The notes beneath the pieces are model-generated. The model saw only the letters and a list, made by a program, of their open reading frames with translations, was not told the DNA's origin and ran no database searches. A stretch of 64,000 nt of DNA from Flavobacteriales bacterium. GTDB taxonomy: Bacteria; Bacteroidota; Bacteroidia; Flavobacteriales_F; PHOS-HE28. The stretch spans positions 3,664,001 to 3,728,000 of the forward strand of contig CP065018.1 of the NCBI GenBank assembly GCA_016700415.1. Direction: 5' to 3'. The translations under genes were made by a program, and so were the position numbers. Shown here piece after piece: positions 1 through 8,439 of the stretch (its first letter is position 1; each line of letters starts with the position of its first letter).

Positions 1-1423
1 GTGGCTCTGCGGTCAGGTACAGCATTCCCGGGGTCGCAGTTGTCAGAGAGTCGAACTCTGCCAAATGTGCTTCCTCCGATATGCCCCATCGACGTTCGTT
101 GTTCCATTCCATGTAAGTGGTTTCCCGATGGATGATCGGATAGTACACCGGACGGTTCAGCGCGCCGGCAATGGAGATGCCACGGTCCTCGCAAGCTGAA
201 TAGATCTCGTTTTCTTCCCGTCCGTTGTCACGCAGGAATTTGGCAGTCCCTACGGACCCGCTGAAGGGAAGCAGGATATCGGCCATGATCATCGTAATTC
301 CCGAAGCGACTTGGACGAAAAGGATGAACGGCAGGAATGAACGCATTTTCACAGGCGTCACGGAAACACGCCCAGTCTCGTCCGTTCGCGCCAGCCAAGC
401 ACTACCGATGTACGCGATGAAGATCAACCCTTGGTGGCGCATGCTTCCGTGGAACCGGAGCGCGCAAAAGGACAGGATGAACAAGCAGCTGCACAGGAAT
501 AGCACCTGGGCGCTTCTCTTCTTATGCAGGGATAGGGTGGCGCAGGTTATGAGGAGGACGGAGACCGATGTGAGCAGCCATTTCGAGGCATCCGGCCTAG
601 TGGCTTTCGCCAGTTCCGCGATCAGTGTGCCGTCCCAGTTCCATGGCACCACTGCCGGGAAGGGCAGGAATATTTTCGCGGGGACCGTCATTGCGTCCAG
701 CACTTTGGCTCCTTCCAAGGACCAGGCGCCGAAGAAGTTAGCATCCGGGGCGGGAGCTATGTCCCAGATCGCGACCGCGAAGGCGATCAGGTAAAAGCCT
801 GAGGCTGCAATGCCTGAACGGGTCGAAAGGATCCGTTCACCACGCCATTGCATGTGTACCATGCAGGCGAACAGGCCGGCACTTAGCAAGGCGCCGTATA
901 TCTGTGTGAACGGCAGTAGGGTCAAAGGGATAAACGCAGTCCATCGTCTGCCGCGATGGCTCGACCTCAGAAGCGTGATGGTAAGCAGGAAGAACAGGAC
1001 CGCAAGCCCGTAATTTCTGAAGAAAGCGGAATACTCGTAGCAGAAGAAATAGCCGAAGAGCACTCCGGCCTTGATCGCGTTGGAGAAGGGCGCTCGAAAA
1101 ACGATCAACCAGCCCGCACCGGCCATGATGCCCACTGCGATGGCTTTCGCAACGGCCACTTGGTCCCAAGTGTTGGGGATCAAATAAAGGATCAGGTACC
1201 AAAGCGATGGATGTCCCTCATACCGGGCGCGCCATATGACATCCATATAGCCCGAGGAACTATTGGCCAACAGCAATGCCTGGTATTCGTCACGCCAGGG
1301 TTCATGAAAGTAGCTGGCCACGGCGATCAGACAAACAAAAGCCGCCCATACCGCGAGCATGCCGTGGGACCGTCCTGTACCAGGAACTTCCGGGTTGAAC
1401 GCGGCAGGGGTGGACATGGCCAT
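1..1423 (-). CDS. GT-C-like polytopic membrane protein (3' end beyond the left edge)
   Basis: The reading frame stays open from 1423 to the window edge (about 474 codons), so the C-terminus is missing. After a short N-terminal tail the first membrane segment leads into HEPWRDEYQALLLA and then EGHPSLWYLILYLIP. This is the acidic loop and 'GHP' pattern of GT-C-type membrane glycosyltransferase-like proteins. Many further hydrophobic segments follow, separated by short basic loops. The late region (YYPIIHRETTYMEWNNERRW) looks extracytoplasmic. ATG 1423 lies 4 bases after the stop of the upstream M1 peptidase gene and has a GAGGAG box about 12 bases ahead; an in-frame ATG at 1417 is an alternative. 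A glycosyl transfer role is inferred from the fold pattern only; substrate unknown. Confidence 0.75.
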   Translation of the reverse strand, partial: MAMSTPAAFNPEVPGTGRSHGMLAVWAAFVCLIAVASYFHEPWRDEYQALLLANSSSGYMDVIWRARYEGHPSLWYLILYLIPNTWDQVAVAKAIAVGIMAGAGWLIVFRAPFSNAIKAGVLFGYFFCYEYSAFFRNYGLAVLFFLLTITLLRSSHRGRRWTAFIPLTLLPFTQIYGALLSAGLFACMVHMQWRGERILSTRSGIAASGFYLIAFAVAIWDIAPAPDANFFGAWSLEGAKVLDAMTVPAKIFLPFPAVVPWNWDGTLIAELAKATRPDASKWLLTSVSVLLITCATLSLHKKRSAQVLFLCSCLFILSFCALRFHGSMRHQGLIFIAYIGSAWLARTDETGRVSVTPVKMRSFLPFILFVQVASGITMIMADILLPFSGSVGTAKFLRDNGREENEIYSACEDRGISIAGALNRPVYYPIIHRETTYMEWNNERRWGISEEAHLAEFDSLTTATPGMLYLTAEP

Positions 1424-1427
1424 AGGA

Positions 1428-4400
1428 TCAAAAGCTCCTCCCGATCCCCACCACATACCGGAACGCGACATGCTCCGTCTCCCCGGCGGGAATGTTGGAC
1501 AGCACCAGCGGCATGTCGAAACGGATCGTCAACGGTTTGATGTCCTGCAAGGGACCGAATTTCTTGATGGTGAGGGCTGCTCCGGCGCCGGCGTCCGCAC
1601 GGGGCGTGGCCAGTTTTATCTGCGTGGTGCCGAGCTCGGTGGTAGTGCGGTAGCCCATGGTGCCCACATCGCCAAAGAGGTAGACGTCGAGATGGAGATA
1701 ATCCGCCAGCTTTCCGGGGCGGAAGCGGACCAGCCCGTCGAGGTCCAGTTCGCCGTTGATGGCCGCGCCGGTGTTGCCGGCATACGTGAGGATCGTGTTG
1801 CCCTCGGCGTCAAGCGTAGGGGCTACGTAGCCCGCATAACCGCGCAGTCCGAGGCCGCCGCCCTGTTGGAAATGGTTCACAACCGCTCCGTAGCCCATCC
1901 AGTCGAAAGGGACAAAGCCGATGCTCCGCACATACTTGTCGTCCATCATCTCCTCAGGCGAGGCGCTGGCTAAATACAGCTGGCTTTCGCGCGGGGTATT
2001 GCCGCTGCCGTATTGCGCGAAGAGCCGGGTGCGCAGGTCGAGTTTCCCGATGCGCGTGTTGTTGGTCGCGCTCGCAACGATCTGCGCAAAGGGATCCACC
2101 GCGCCGATGCCTGCGGTGCGCACTTCCATGCTCAACAGCCCGTTGCCTTTGCGCCAGTCGTAGCGATGGTCCACTCCGGTGTTCCACGTACTGTTCAACG
2201 CGTTCAGGTTCCACTGGTCCGTGTTGATCAGGTAGGTGAGGTCGGTACTGTCGCGCCGCAGCATGAACTTCAGGTTGGTGTAGATCGTAGTGCGGGTGAA
2301 GGGCACGTTCCAGTTAAAGCCACCTTCGTACTGCTCCAGTCCGTCGAGCAGGCGGGCGGCCACATGGACCGAGGAGCCGTGCAGCAGTTTCTCCGTGGCG
2401 TTCTCGTAGCGGAAGTTGAAGCTGACGGGATCGTACGCGGTGTTCACCCGGCCGTTCGGAAGGTTCTGCCCCAAGCCCGTGTTCAGCCAGGCGGTGAACC
2501 ACACCTGATGCTTTTGTTGTAGGTAACTGCCGTGGAAATGCACGCCCATCTTCGCGCCGTCATAGCCGTTGTACCACACGTCGGGGCGCACGAAACCTTC
2601 ATAAGTGCGCCAGTCCGGCCAGTTGTAAATGTGGCTGTCGAAGGTGCTGGTGAAGGGGAACTTCAGGCTGTTGTTCAGCATGTTGGCATCACCTAAGCGG
2701 TATGTGGTGTCGATACGAACGTCCGCGATGCCTGATGGGATGTCCACCTGCGCATAGTAGTCGCGTTGTAGCTCGTCGAAGCCGATCCATCGCGGAAGCA
2801 TGGTGGCATCGGTCTTCTTTTCGAACCAGTTATTCGGGATGTGGTAGTTGTACGCTCTGCCATCGTTGGCGTTAACGGTGAAGTCGATCGGCATCTCCAT
2901 TTCGCCGGCGCGCCGGAAGTGGATCTGCTGGCCCGCATCCGCACCTCTGTGCTTCACGCCTTTCACGGCATAATCCAGCTGCTTGCCGGTATCGATCCAT
3001 TGATCGAAGAACCAGTTGAGGTCCACGTGGGTGAAGGAGATGAAGCTCTGACGGAGATCCTCCACGTAGGGGTGCTTGAACTTCCACTGCGCGAAATAGT
3101 GTTGGAAGGCGGCGGTGAAGAGGGAGTCGCCCAGCACGTACTGCAGATTGAAGAGCATGGTGGCGGTCTTGTAGTACACCATGCGGTAGCCGGTGGGCAG
3201 GCGCGAGAACTCGTCGCTGCGCGTGTTGATCGGGGGCAGCTCATCCCGCACGGCGGCACGCATGTAGCTGTTGTAGGCCAGCCTATCGCGGGCGAGCGTG
3301 GGCTTTGTCCACTTGCGCACGTAGGCGTTATTGGCCGGCTCCATCACCAGCGTGTCCTCGCCAATATGCGACATGCCCATCGTTTCGATGAACTGCGTGA
3401 AGCCCTCGTCCAGCATGGCGCGGTAGGTCTCGTTGTTGCCCACCATGCCGAAGAACCAGTTGTGCCCGATCTCGTGCATGAAGAGGATGCGGTAGTTCGG
3501 TTCCTCACCGCTGTCCAAGGTCAACATGGGGTATTCCATGCCGTCCCGCGCATCGGCCACCACCATCTTCGGATAGCCGTACATGCCGACGTACTCGCTA
3601 TGCACCTTGATGCACTTCGCGGCGTATTCCGCAGCGTTCTGCCATTTGCCAGCGTGCGGCTCCTGGGCCACGGCGATGCACTTGATCCCGTTCCACTCGG
3701 CCTCGCCGATGCGGTAGGTGGGATCGGCCGTGAAGGCGAAGTCATGCACGTTCTCCGCGTGGTATTTCCACACTTTGCGGACACCGGACTGATAGGGCGT
3801 GATCACGGATGGTGCTTCGTTCCCCGGCTTGTCCTTGAAGTTGGCGATGTCGAGTTTCTTCCGCAGCTCGGGGGGCATCACCTCTTCAGGGTTCTGCAGC
3901 CAGCCGGTGGCCTCCACCACCATGTCGTTGGGCATGTCCAGCGCCACGTCGAAGCCGCCGAAGTCGCCGTAGAACTCGTAGCCGAGGTGCTGCTGCGTGT
4001 CCCAACCGAACTTACGGTCGTACACACCAAGGCGGGGGTACCACTGCGTGCCGTCGAAGTGCTTGAAGCCCCATGCGTTGAAGAGCTTCATCCGGCCCAT
4101 CCCGCCCCAGTGGGTGATGAACGTGTAATGGAAGGTCGTCTTGGTGTTGGGCAACAGCGGTTCAGGTAGCGTCACCTTCATGATGGTGTTGTCCACCTCG
4201 AGTTGCACCTCTTTCCCGTCCGCGGTCATGCTCAGCACATCCGTACCGCGGGCAGGTGCTTCGGCGTTCGTTGCGCCCTTCGCGCGGTTGTCCCCTCCGA
4301 GCTGGTCCAGATAGCTTCCAGGCTTTGCGGCGTTGGCATAAAGGTGGAAGAAGACCTCGCGCAAGGTGTCCGGCGAGTTGTTCCAGTAGGTGAGGTCGAT

Positions 4401-4613
4401 GGTGCCCTCGATCAGGTCATGCACCTCGTCCAACCGGGCGTCCATGTCGTAGTGGACGTCCTGCTGCCAATAGCCGGCATAAGGCGGGGAGTTCTTCCAG
4501 TAGTAGGGATTGTTCGCTTGGCGGAAGGAATCGGGCGGGCGTAACGGGTCATAGCGTTGCGTGAAGGCGGCACAGGCCAGGCTTATCGCGAACAAAAGAG
4601 CAATTCTCCTCAT
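1428..4613 (-). CDS. Secreted M1-family metallopeptidase with long C-terminal barrel-like extension
   Basis: This 1061-residue protein has an N-terminal signal peptide (MRRIALLFAISLACAAFT). The M1 aminopeptidase core spans about residues 50-560. GMEYPM (about 358-363) stands in for the substrate-binding GAMEN loop. HEIGHNWFF (380-388) is the HExxH zinc site, and E403 in LDEGFTQF is the third ligand. M1 enzymes trim N-terminal residues from peptides. The remaining 450 residues are rich in alternating aromatic/polar strands and carry GGGLGLRGYAGYV and YLFGDVG near the end, reminiscent of the last strands of outer-membrane surface-antigen barrels. No type IX sorting domain is seen. It lies 73 bases downstream of yihY and 4 bases upstream of the GT-C-like gene. 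The peptidase assignment is firm; the barrel reading is inference. Confidence 0.92.
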   Translation of the reverse strand: MRRIALLFAISLACAAFTQRYDPLRPPDSFRQANNPYYWKNSPPYAGYWQQDVHYDMDARLDEVHDLIEGTIDLTYWNNSPDTLREVFFHLYANAAKPGSYLDQLGGDNRAKGATNAEAPARGTDVLSMTADGKEVQLEVDNTIMKVTLPEPLLPNTKTTFHYTFITHWGGMGRMKLFNAWGFKHFDGTQWYPRLGVYDRKFGWDTQQHLGYEFYGDFGGFDVALDMPNDMVVEATGWLQNPEEVMPPELRKKLDIANFKDKPGNEAPSVITPYQSGVRKVWKYHAENVHDFAFTADPTYRIGEAEWNGIKCIAVAQEPHAGKWQNAAEYAAKCIKVHSEYVGMYGYPKMVVADARDGMEYPMLTLDSGEEPNYRILFMHEIGHNWFFGMVGNNETYRAMLDEGFTQFIETMGMSHIGEDTLVMEPANNAYVRKWTKPTLARDRLAYNSYMRAAVRDELPPINTRSDEFSRLPTGYRMVYYKTATMLFNLQYVLGDSLFTAAFQHYFAQWKFKHPYVEDLRQSFISFTHVDLNWFFDQWIDTGKQLDYAVKGVKHRGADAGQQIHFRRAGEMEMPIDFTVNANDGRAYNYHIPNNWFEKKTDATMLPRWIGFDELQRDYYAQVDIPSGIADVRIDTTYRLGDANMLNNSLKFPFTSTFDSHIYNWPDWRTYEGFVRPDVWYNGYDGAKMGVHFHGSYLQQKHQVWFTAWLNTGLGQNLPNGRVNTAYDPVSFNFRYENATEKLLHGSSVHVAARLLDGLEQYEGGFNWNVPFTRTTIYTNLKFMLRRDSTDLTYLINTDQWNLNALNSTWNTGVDHRYDWRKGNGLLSMEVRTAGIGAVDPFAQIVASATNNTRIGKLDLRTRLFAQYGSGNTPRESQLYLASASPEEMMDDKYVRSIGFVPFDWMGYGAVVNHFQQGGGLGLRGYAGYVAPTLDAEGNTILTYAGNTGAAINGELDLDGLVRFRPGKLADYLHLDVYLFGDVGTMGYRTTTELGTTQIKLATPRADAGAGAALTIKKFGPLQDIKPLTIRFDMPLVLSNIPAGETEHVAFRYVVGIGRSF

Positions 4614-4686
4614 GGCATGTTCAGCGGATGCATTGGATATGGCACCGCCGATCGGGGTGCAAATTATCCGATCACAGCGTGTGGCC

Positions 4687-5664
4687 CTATCTGTTTTTTG
4701 CGGCTGTCCGGCTATGATCGTCCACGAGCCTCAACTTGCTGCGTTGTTCGCTGCGCGCCTTGGCGATGCTGGTGTTCAGTTCGTAGCCGATCAGCAGTAC
4801 GATCATATTGAAATAGAGCCATAGCTGCACGGCGAGGATCACGCCAATGGAGCCATATAGCGCATTGTAGTCAGTGACGTTGGTGAACACGAAGGCCAGG
4901 GCGCGCGACAGCAGGAAAACCAGCACCAGGGCCAGCACGGCGCCGGGGGTGAAGAGATGGAACCTCCGCTTTCCGGGAGCTCCTGCGTGATAGAGCAGGG
5001 AGATCGCTACGAGGATCAACATCACTGAGACGGACCAGCGCAGCACGCCGAACCCCACGCCTTCCAGCAGATGGAGGGAGTGGCCGTCCGAGTGGATCAA
5101 CGATCGCCCCCAAGAGCTGATGGTGAGCACGGCGGTGGCGGTGATGCAGAGCACGGTGAGCAGGAACATCAACAGCAGGCTGATCAGGCGTTGCTTCCAT
5201 GGCCGGTACCATTCGGTGACAAAGGTGCTGGAGCGGAAGCCCTGCAGGATCGCATTGATGCTGTTGCTCGCCAGGAAAAGACCGGCCACGAAGCTGATGC
5301 TGAGCAACGTGGTATGCCTTCGGATCAGCAGGTCGTGCAACAGGCCCTCGATGAAATCATAGACCTCCCCGGGCAGCATGGAGTGGAAGGCGTCCAGAAG
5401 TTTCTCCTGGAAATTAGCCACCGGGATGAAGGGGATCAGCGTGAGCAGCACGATGATCGCCGGGAAAAGCGAGATGAAGAGCCGGTAGGTGATCGCGGCC
5501 GCTCTGTTCACCAGATTGCCTTGGAAGAGCGCATGGAAGAAAAAGCGGGAAACATGATAGATGCTGAAACCGGAAAACCCCGGTAGCATGATCTTTTCGG
5601 CCCAGCCGATCAACCTCCGGTTGGCCCGGGAATAAAGTAGCCGACGAACGATGTTCATCGCCAT
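4687..5664 (-). CDS. YihY/BrkB-family inner membrane protein
   Basis: A 325-residue polytopic membrane protein. It has the family signature RAAAITYRLFISLFPAIIV near residues 55-75 and about five further hydrophobic segments. Members were once annotated as ribonuclease BN, but they are integral membrane proteins of unclear function and the nuclease activity belongs to another protein. The frame could extend upstream to 5745, but ATG 5664 is chosen because it forms a TGATG overlap with the nadC stop codon, so translation is probably coupled. The C-terminal tail is basic (KARSEQRSKLRLVDDHSR). Confidence 0.88.
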   Translation of the reverse strand: MAMNIVRRLLYSRANRRLIGWAEKIMLPGFSGFSIYHVSRFFFHALFQGNLVNRAAAITYRLFISLFPAIIVLLTLIPFIPVANFQEKLLDAFHSMLPGEVYDFIEGLLHDLLIRRHTTLLSISFVAGLFLASNSINAILQGFRSSTFVTEWYRPWKQRLISLLLMFLLTVLCITATAVLTISSWGRSLIHSDGHSLHLLEGVGFGVLRWSVSVMLILVAISLLYHAGAPGKRRFHLFTPGAVLALVLVFLLSRALAFVFTNVTDYNALYGSIGVILAVQLWLYFNMIVLLIGYELNTSIAKARSEQRSKLRLVDDHSRTAAKNR

Positions 5665-6509
5665 CACCCCATGGCTTTCAGGCTCATGTCCAAGCCCACG
5701 GCGGAATGCGTCAATGCGCCCACGGAGATGAAGTCCACGCCGCACTCCGCATACGATCGCGCGGTATCCAACGTGATCCCGCCACTGGCTTCCGTCTCAA
5801 AGCGCCCACCGATCATTTCCACCGCCTCCCGCAAGGTGCCGGTGTCGAAATTGTCCAACATGATGCGCTGTACACCGCCCACTGAGAGCACTTGCCCCAC
5901 CTCGATCAGGTCGCGCGTCTCCACCTCGATGGGGATGGACATCCCATGCTCCCGCTGATAGGCCGTCGCCCGGGTGATGGCCTGCGAGATCCCACCTGCG
6001 AAGTCCGCATGGTTGTCCTTGATCATCATCATGTCATAAAGTCCCTGCCGATGATTGGTGCCCCCGCCGATCAGGACCGCCCACTTCTCTATTGCCCGCA
6101 GGCCGGGCGTGGTCTTGCGGGTGTCCAGAACGCTGCATTTCGTGCCTTCCACGGCGTCCACGAAAGCGCGTGTGAGGGTGGCAATACCGCTCATGCGTTG
6201 CATGAAGTTCAGCAGCACGCGTTCCACGAGAAGGATGCTCCGGCTGTTGCCGTTTACGGTGAACGCCACATCGCCGGGCACCACACGTGCGCCGTCCATC
6301 AGCATAGGCCGTAGATGCAGCCCTTCATCCGTCCGATCACAGATGGCCTTGGCCAGTTCGATCCCGGCAATGACCCCATTGGCCTTCACCAGGAGGTGGG
6401 CCGCACCTCTGGCATCACCGGGAATGGTCGCGAGGGAAGTATGGTCGCCATCGCCCACGTCCTCCGCGAAGGCACGGTCAATGAGCTCTTCCGTACCCGG
6501 TGGCAGCAT
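5664..6509 (-). CDS. nadC: Nicotinate-nucleotide pyrophosphorylase (quinolinate phosphoribosyltransferase)
   Basis: This enzyme converts quinolinate and PRPP to nicotinate mononucleotide, CO2 and pyrophosphate in de novo NAD synthesis. At 281 residues it is the usual size. Family hallmarks visible are EDVGDGDHTS near the N-terminus, DTRKTTPGLRAIEKWAV (about 128-144), GGGTNHRQGLYDMMMIKDNH (about 147-166) and VEVETR/MLDNF in the barrel. The ATG overlaps the DUF4783 stop codon as TGATG, and its own stop overlaps the yihY start in the same way. DUF4783-nadC-yihY therefore form a tightly coupled operon. nadA and nadB are not in the window. Confidence 0.97.
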   Translation of the reverse strand: MLPPGTEELIDRAFAEDVGDGDHTSLATIPGDARGAAHLLVKANGVIAGIELAKAICDRTDEGLHLRPMLMDGARVVPGDVAFTVNGNSRSILLVERVLLNFMQRMSGIATLTRAFVDAVEGTKCSVLDTRKTTPGLRAIEKWAVLIGGGTNHRQGLYDMMMIKDNHADFAGGISQAITRATAYQREHGMSIPIEVETRDLIEVGQVLSVGGVQRIMLDNFDTGTLREAVEMIGGRFETEASGGITLDTARSYAECGVDFISVGALTHSAVGLDMSLKAMG

Positions 6510-6922
6510 CAGCGTTCGCCCTTGCTCGTTTCAATGCGCAATTGCTTCACCAAAAAGCCGGCATCGGACTTTTTCAGGAAGAAGGTGACCCTGAAATCAC
6601 CGTTGGAGGTCGGCATCTTACCGATGTAGTAGCTGTCCCCCGTGCGGTTGGTGCCCTCGTGCTCGATCGTCAGGCCCTTGGGAGGATGCTCATCGAAGAA
6701 CTTGCGCAGGATCTGTTCGGCCTGGGCATTGCTGTAATAATCGCTTGCCACGGGAAGGGTCATGTCCACATTGGCCACCATGTATTTCGCCAGTGCTGAA
6801 GCATTGCCGGAACCCAAGGCCGAGACCACCTGGTCCTTTACTCCGCTCTGTGCCTGTAGGCCCCCGAATGCAATTGAAAGGACAAGGAAAAAGGCCGCTC
6901 TTATCAGGATCGAATTTCGCAT
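6509..6922 (-). CDS. DUF4783 domain-containing secreted protein
   Basis: A 137-residue protein with a signal peptide (MRNSILIRAAFFLVLSIAFGGLQAQ) followed by a small alpha/beta domain (VKDQVVSALGSGNASALAKY, then FDEHPPKGLTIEHEG and FRVTFFLKKSD). DUF4783 proteins are Bacteroidota-specific, resemble the SnoaL/NTF2 fold and are of unknown function. ATG 6922 is preferred over an in-frame start at 6967 because it places the signal peptide at the N-terminus. The stop codon overlaps the nadC start. Confidence 0.87.
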   Translation of the reverse strand: MRNSILIRAAFFLVLSIAFGGLQAQSGVKDQVVSALGSGNASALAKYMVANVDMTLPVASDYYSNAQAEQILRKFFDEHPPKGLTIEHEGTNRTGDSYYIGKMPTSNGDFRVTFFLKKSDAGFLVKQLRIETSKGER

Positions 6923-6932
6923 GTGGGACAAT

Positions 6933-6956
6933 TTTGCAAAGAACGGGCCACATTTG
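6933..6956 (+). promoter_or_regulatory. Candidate rlmH promoter in the divergent nadC-operon/rlmH gap
   Basis: TTTG at 6933-6936 is followed 14 bases later by CATTTG at 6951-6956, about 40 bases before the rlmH ATG. It resembles the Bacteroidota -33 TTTG / -7 TAnnTTTG pair, but the spacer is short and the first base of the -7 box deviates. Weak evidence. Confidence 0.25.
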
Positions 6957-6996
6957 CCCCTATGCAAGGGAAGGAGTTACGAACAAGGCAGCGGGC

Positions 6997-7461
6997 ATGC
7001 GTATCCGCTTGATCCTCGTGGGGCGCACCGAGCGTGGGCATGTGATGGACGGGGTCCGGCATTACTTGGACAGGGTCCGGCGCATGGAAGCGGTGGAAGA
7101 GGTGGTGTTGCCGGACGCGGGCAGGGGGGAGGTGGTTTGGCAACAGCGCATCGAAAGCGAGCGCATTTTGGCCGCGCTGAGGCCCGGGGAGAAGGTGGTG
7201 GTATTGGATGAACGCGGCCGCCAGCTCACCAGCCCCGCCTTCGCCCAATGCCTCGGCACATGGCGCGACCAAGGGATACGGGACATCGCCTTCGTGATCG
7301 GCGGTGCCTATGGCATGACCGGTGAAGTGCGCGAACGGGCGGACCTGGTGCTTTCCCTGTCCCCGATGGTGTTCCCCCATCAGCTGGTGCGGGTGCTTTT
7401 CGCTGAGCAGCTCTATCGGGCGTTGAGCATTTTGAAAGGGACGGGGTATCATCACGGGTGA
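6997..7461 (+). CDS. rlmH: 23S rRNA (pseudouridine1915-N3)-methyltransferase
   Basis: A 154-residue SPOUT methyltransferase, the usual RlmH length. It methylates the N3 of pseudouridine 1915 in helix 69 of 23S rRNA using SAM. The C-terminal trefoil knot is visible: VVLDERGRQLTSPAFA (about 68-83), IAFVIGGAYGM (about 100-110) and the terminal LVRVLFAEQLYRALSILKGTGYHHG tail. The open frame reaches back to 6745, but ATG 6997 gives the family N-terminus (MRIRLILVGRTERGH). The gene is divergent from DUF4783-nadC and its last 10 bases overlap the end of the convergent methyltransferase gene. Confidence 0.96.
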   Translation: MRIRLILVGRTERGHVMDGVRHYLDRVRRMEAVEEVVLPDAGRGEVVWQQRIESERILAALRPGEKVVVLDERGRQLTSPAFAQCLGTWRDQGIRDIAFVIGGAYGMTGEVRERADLVLSLSPMVFPHQLVRVLFAEQLYRALSILKGTGYHHG

Positions 7462-8333
7462 GGCTTCTCAAAGCAGGCCTTCATGCTGTCACCGACCTTG
7501 AGGAGGTCCAATACCGAATTAGCGGCCCGTTTCAAGATCTTCATGGACGTTTCCGTTTCCATCCTGGCGCGAAGGTCCTCTTGTTCCGCACGTGCTGCCG
7601 CACGGACGCCGGGATCGCGTGTTCGTTTCGTGCGCCATCGTTCCACGCTGACCCCGGTGGTCGTTATCCACTTCTCGCGAGCACCTTGGGACTGGACCAA
7701 TTTGTTCAGGGTGCGGGGGGTGAAATAGTTCAAATGCTCGGGATAGCTCGCGATGCTCCAACTTTCAGGTGCTGCACGGCGCGCCAAGCAATTGTAGTTC
7801 GGTGTGGTCAGGTATAACAACCCACCTGGCCTCAGCAGGGCAAGCATGTTCCTGACCTCGGTCCGCGGATGGATGACATGTTCGATCACTTCGAAAGAGC
7901 AAACGATATCGTAACCTCCGATCTCATGCGCACCGGGGTCCAATTCACCTTCGGCCACCGGTATGCCCCGCTCACGGCATGCTCTCAAGGTCAGTTCCCC
8001 ATACTCGTTGCCCTGCACTTCCCATCCGTGCGATCTGGCCCGTTCAAGGAAATGCCCGGCACCGCATCCCACCTCGAATAGGCGGCCTGTTTTGCGGTAC
8101 GGCGCAAAGCGCATGAGCAACTCGTCATAGCGCTGAATGGTGATGGGGGAAATAGCTGCGGGGGCAGGATAATGGGCGTAATAGTCCATAAGCTCCTGCT
8201 CGGTCGGTTCCCAACCGGTGTAAACAAGCCCACAATTCCTACAACGGACCAGATGATGCTCGGCCAAGGGTGCGATGGGGCGACTATCGAGTTGGTCGCA
8301 CTGGGGGCATTTCCGTGTTCGGGTCAAAGGCAT
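7452..8333 (-). CDS. Class I SAM-dependent methyltransferase with N-terminal zinc-ribbon-like motif
   Basis: A 293-residue protein. The first 40 residues hold two cysteine pairs (CPQCDQ and CRNCGLVY), as in sugar-modifying methyltransferases that begin with a zinc-binding segment. A Rossmann methyltransferase domain follows: LFEVGCGAGHFLERA (motif I, about 96-110), EVIEHVIHP and LRPGGLLYLTTPNYN. The frame is open up to 8441, but ATG 8333 starts just before the cysteine motif. It marks the left end of the polysaccharide locus, and its product probably modifies a sugar or lipid precursor; the substrate is not deducible. It overlaps rlmH by 10 bases tail to tail. Confidence 0.85.
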   Translation of the reverse strand: MPLTRTRKCPQCDQLDSRPIAPLAEHHLVRCRNCGLVYTGWEPTEQELMDYYAHYPAPAAISPITIQRYDELLMRFAPYRKTGRLFEVGCGAGHFLERARSHGWEVQGNEYGELTLRACRERGIPVAEGELDPGAHEIGGYDIVCSFEVIEHVIHPRTEVRNMLALLRPGGLLYLTTPNYNCLARRAAPESWSIASYPEHLNYFTPRTLNKLVQSQGAREKWITTTGVSVERWRTKRTRDPGVRAAARAEQEDLRARMETETSMKILKRAANSVLDLLKVGDSMKACFEKPHP

Positions 8334-8439
8334 GCTGCGAATGTATGGCCATGGTCGAATGTCGGCGCAGAGCCTCACACTCGGCCATACTTTGGCGTAG
8401 CTGTGGTGTATTGGGCGGCCAGGCCCGATATTTGGCACC

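Noticed and set aside
2841..4169. 442-codon open frame on the plus strand
   Set aside because: Antisense to the M1 peptidase gene; the product is a low-complexity His/Val/Leu string.
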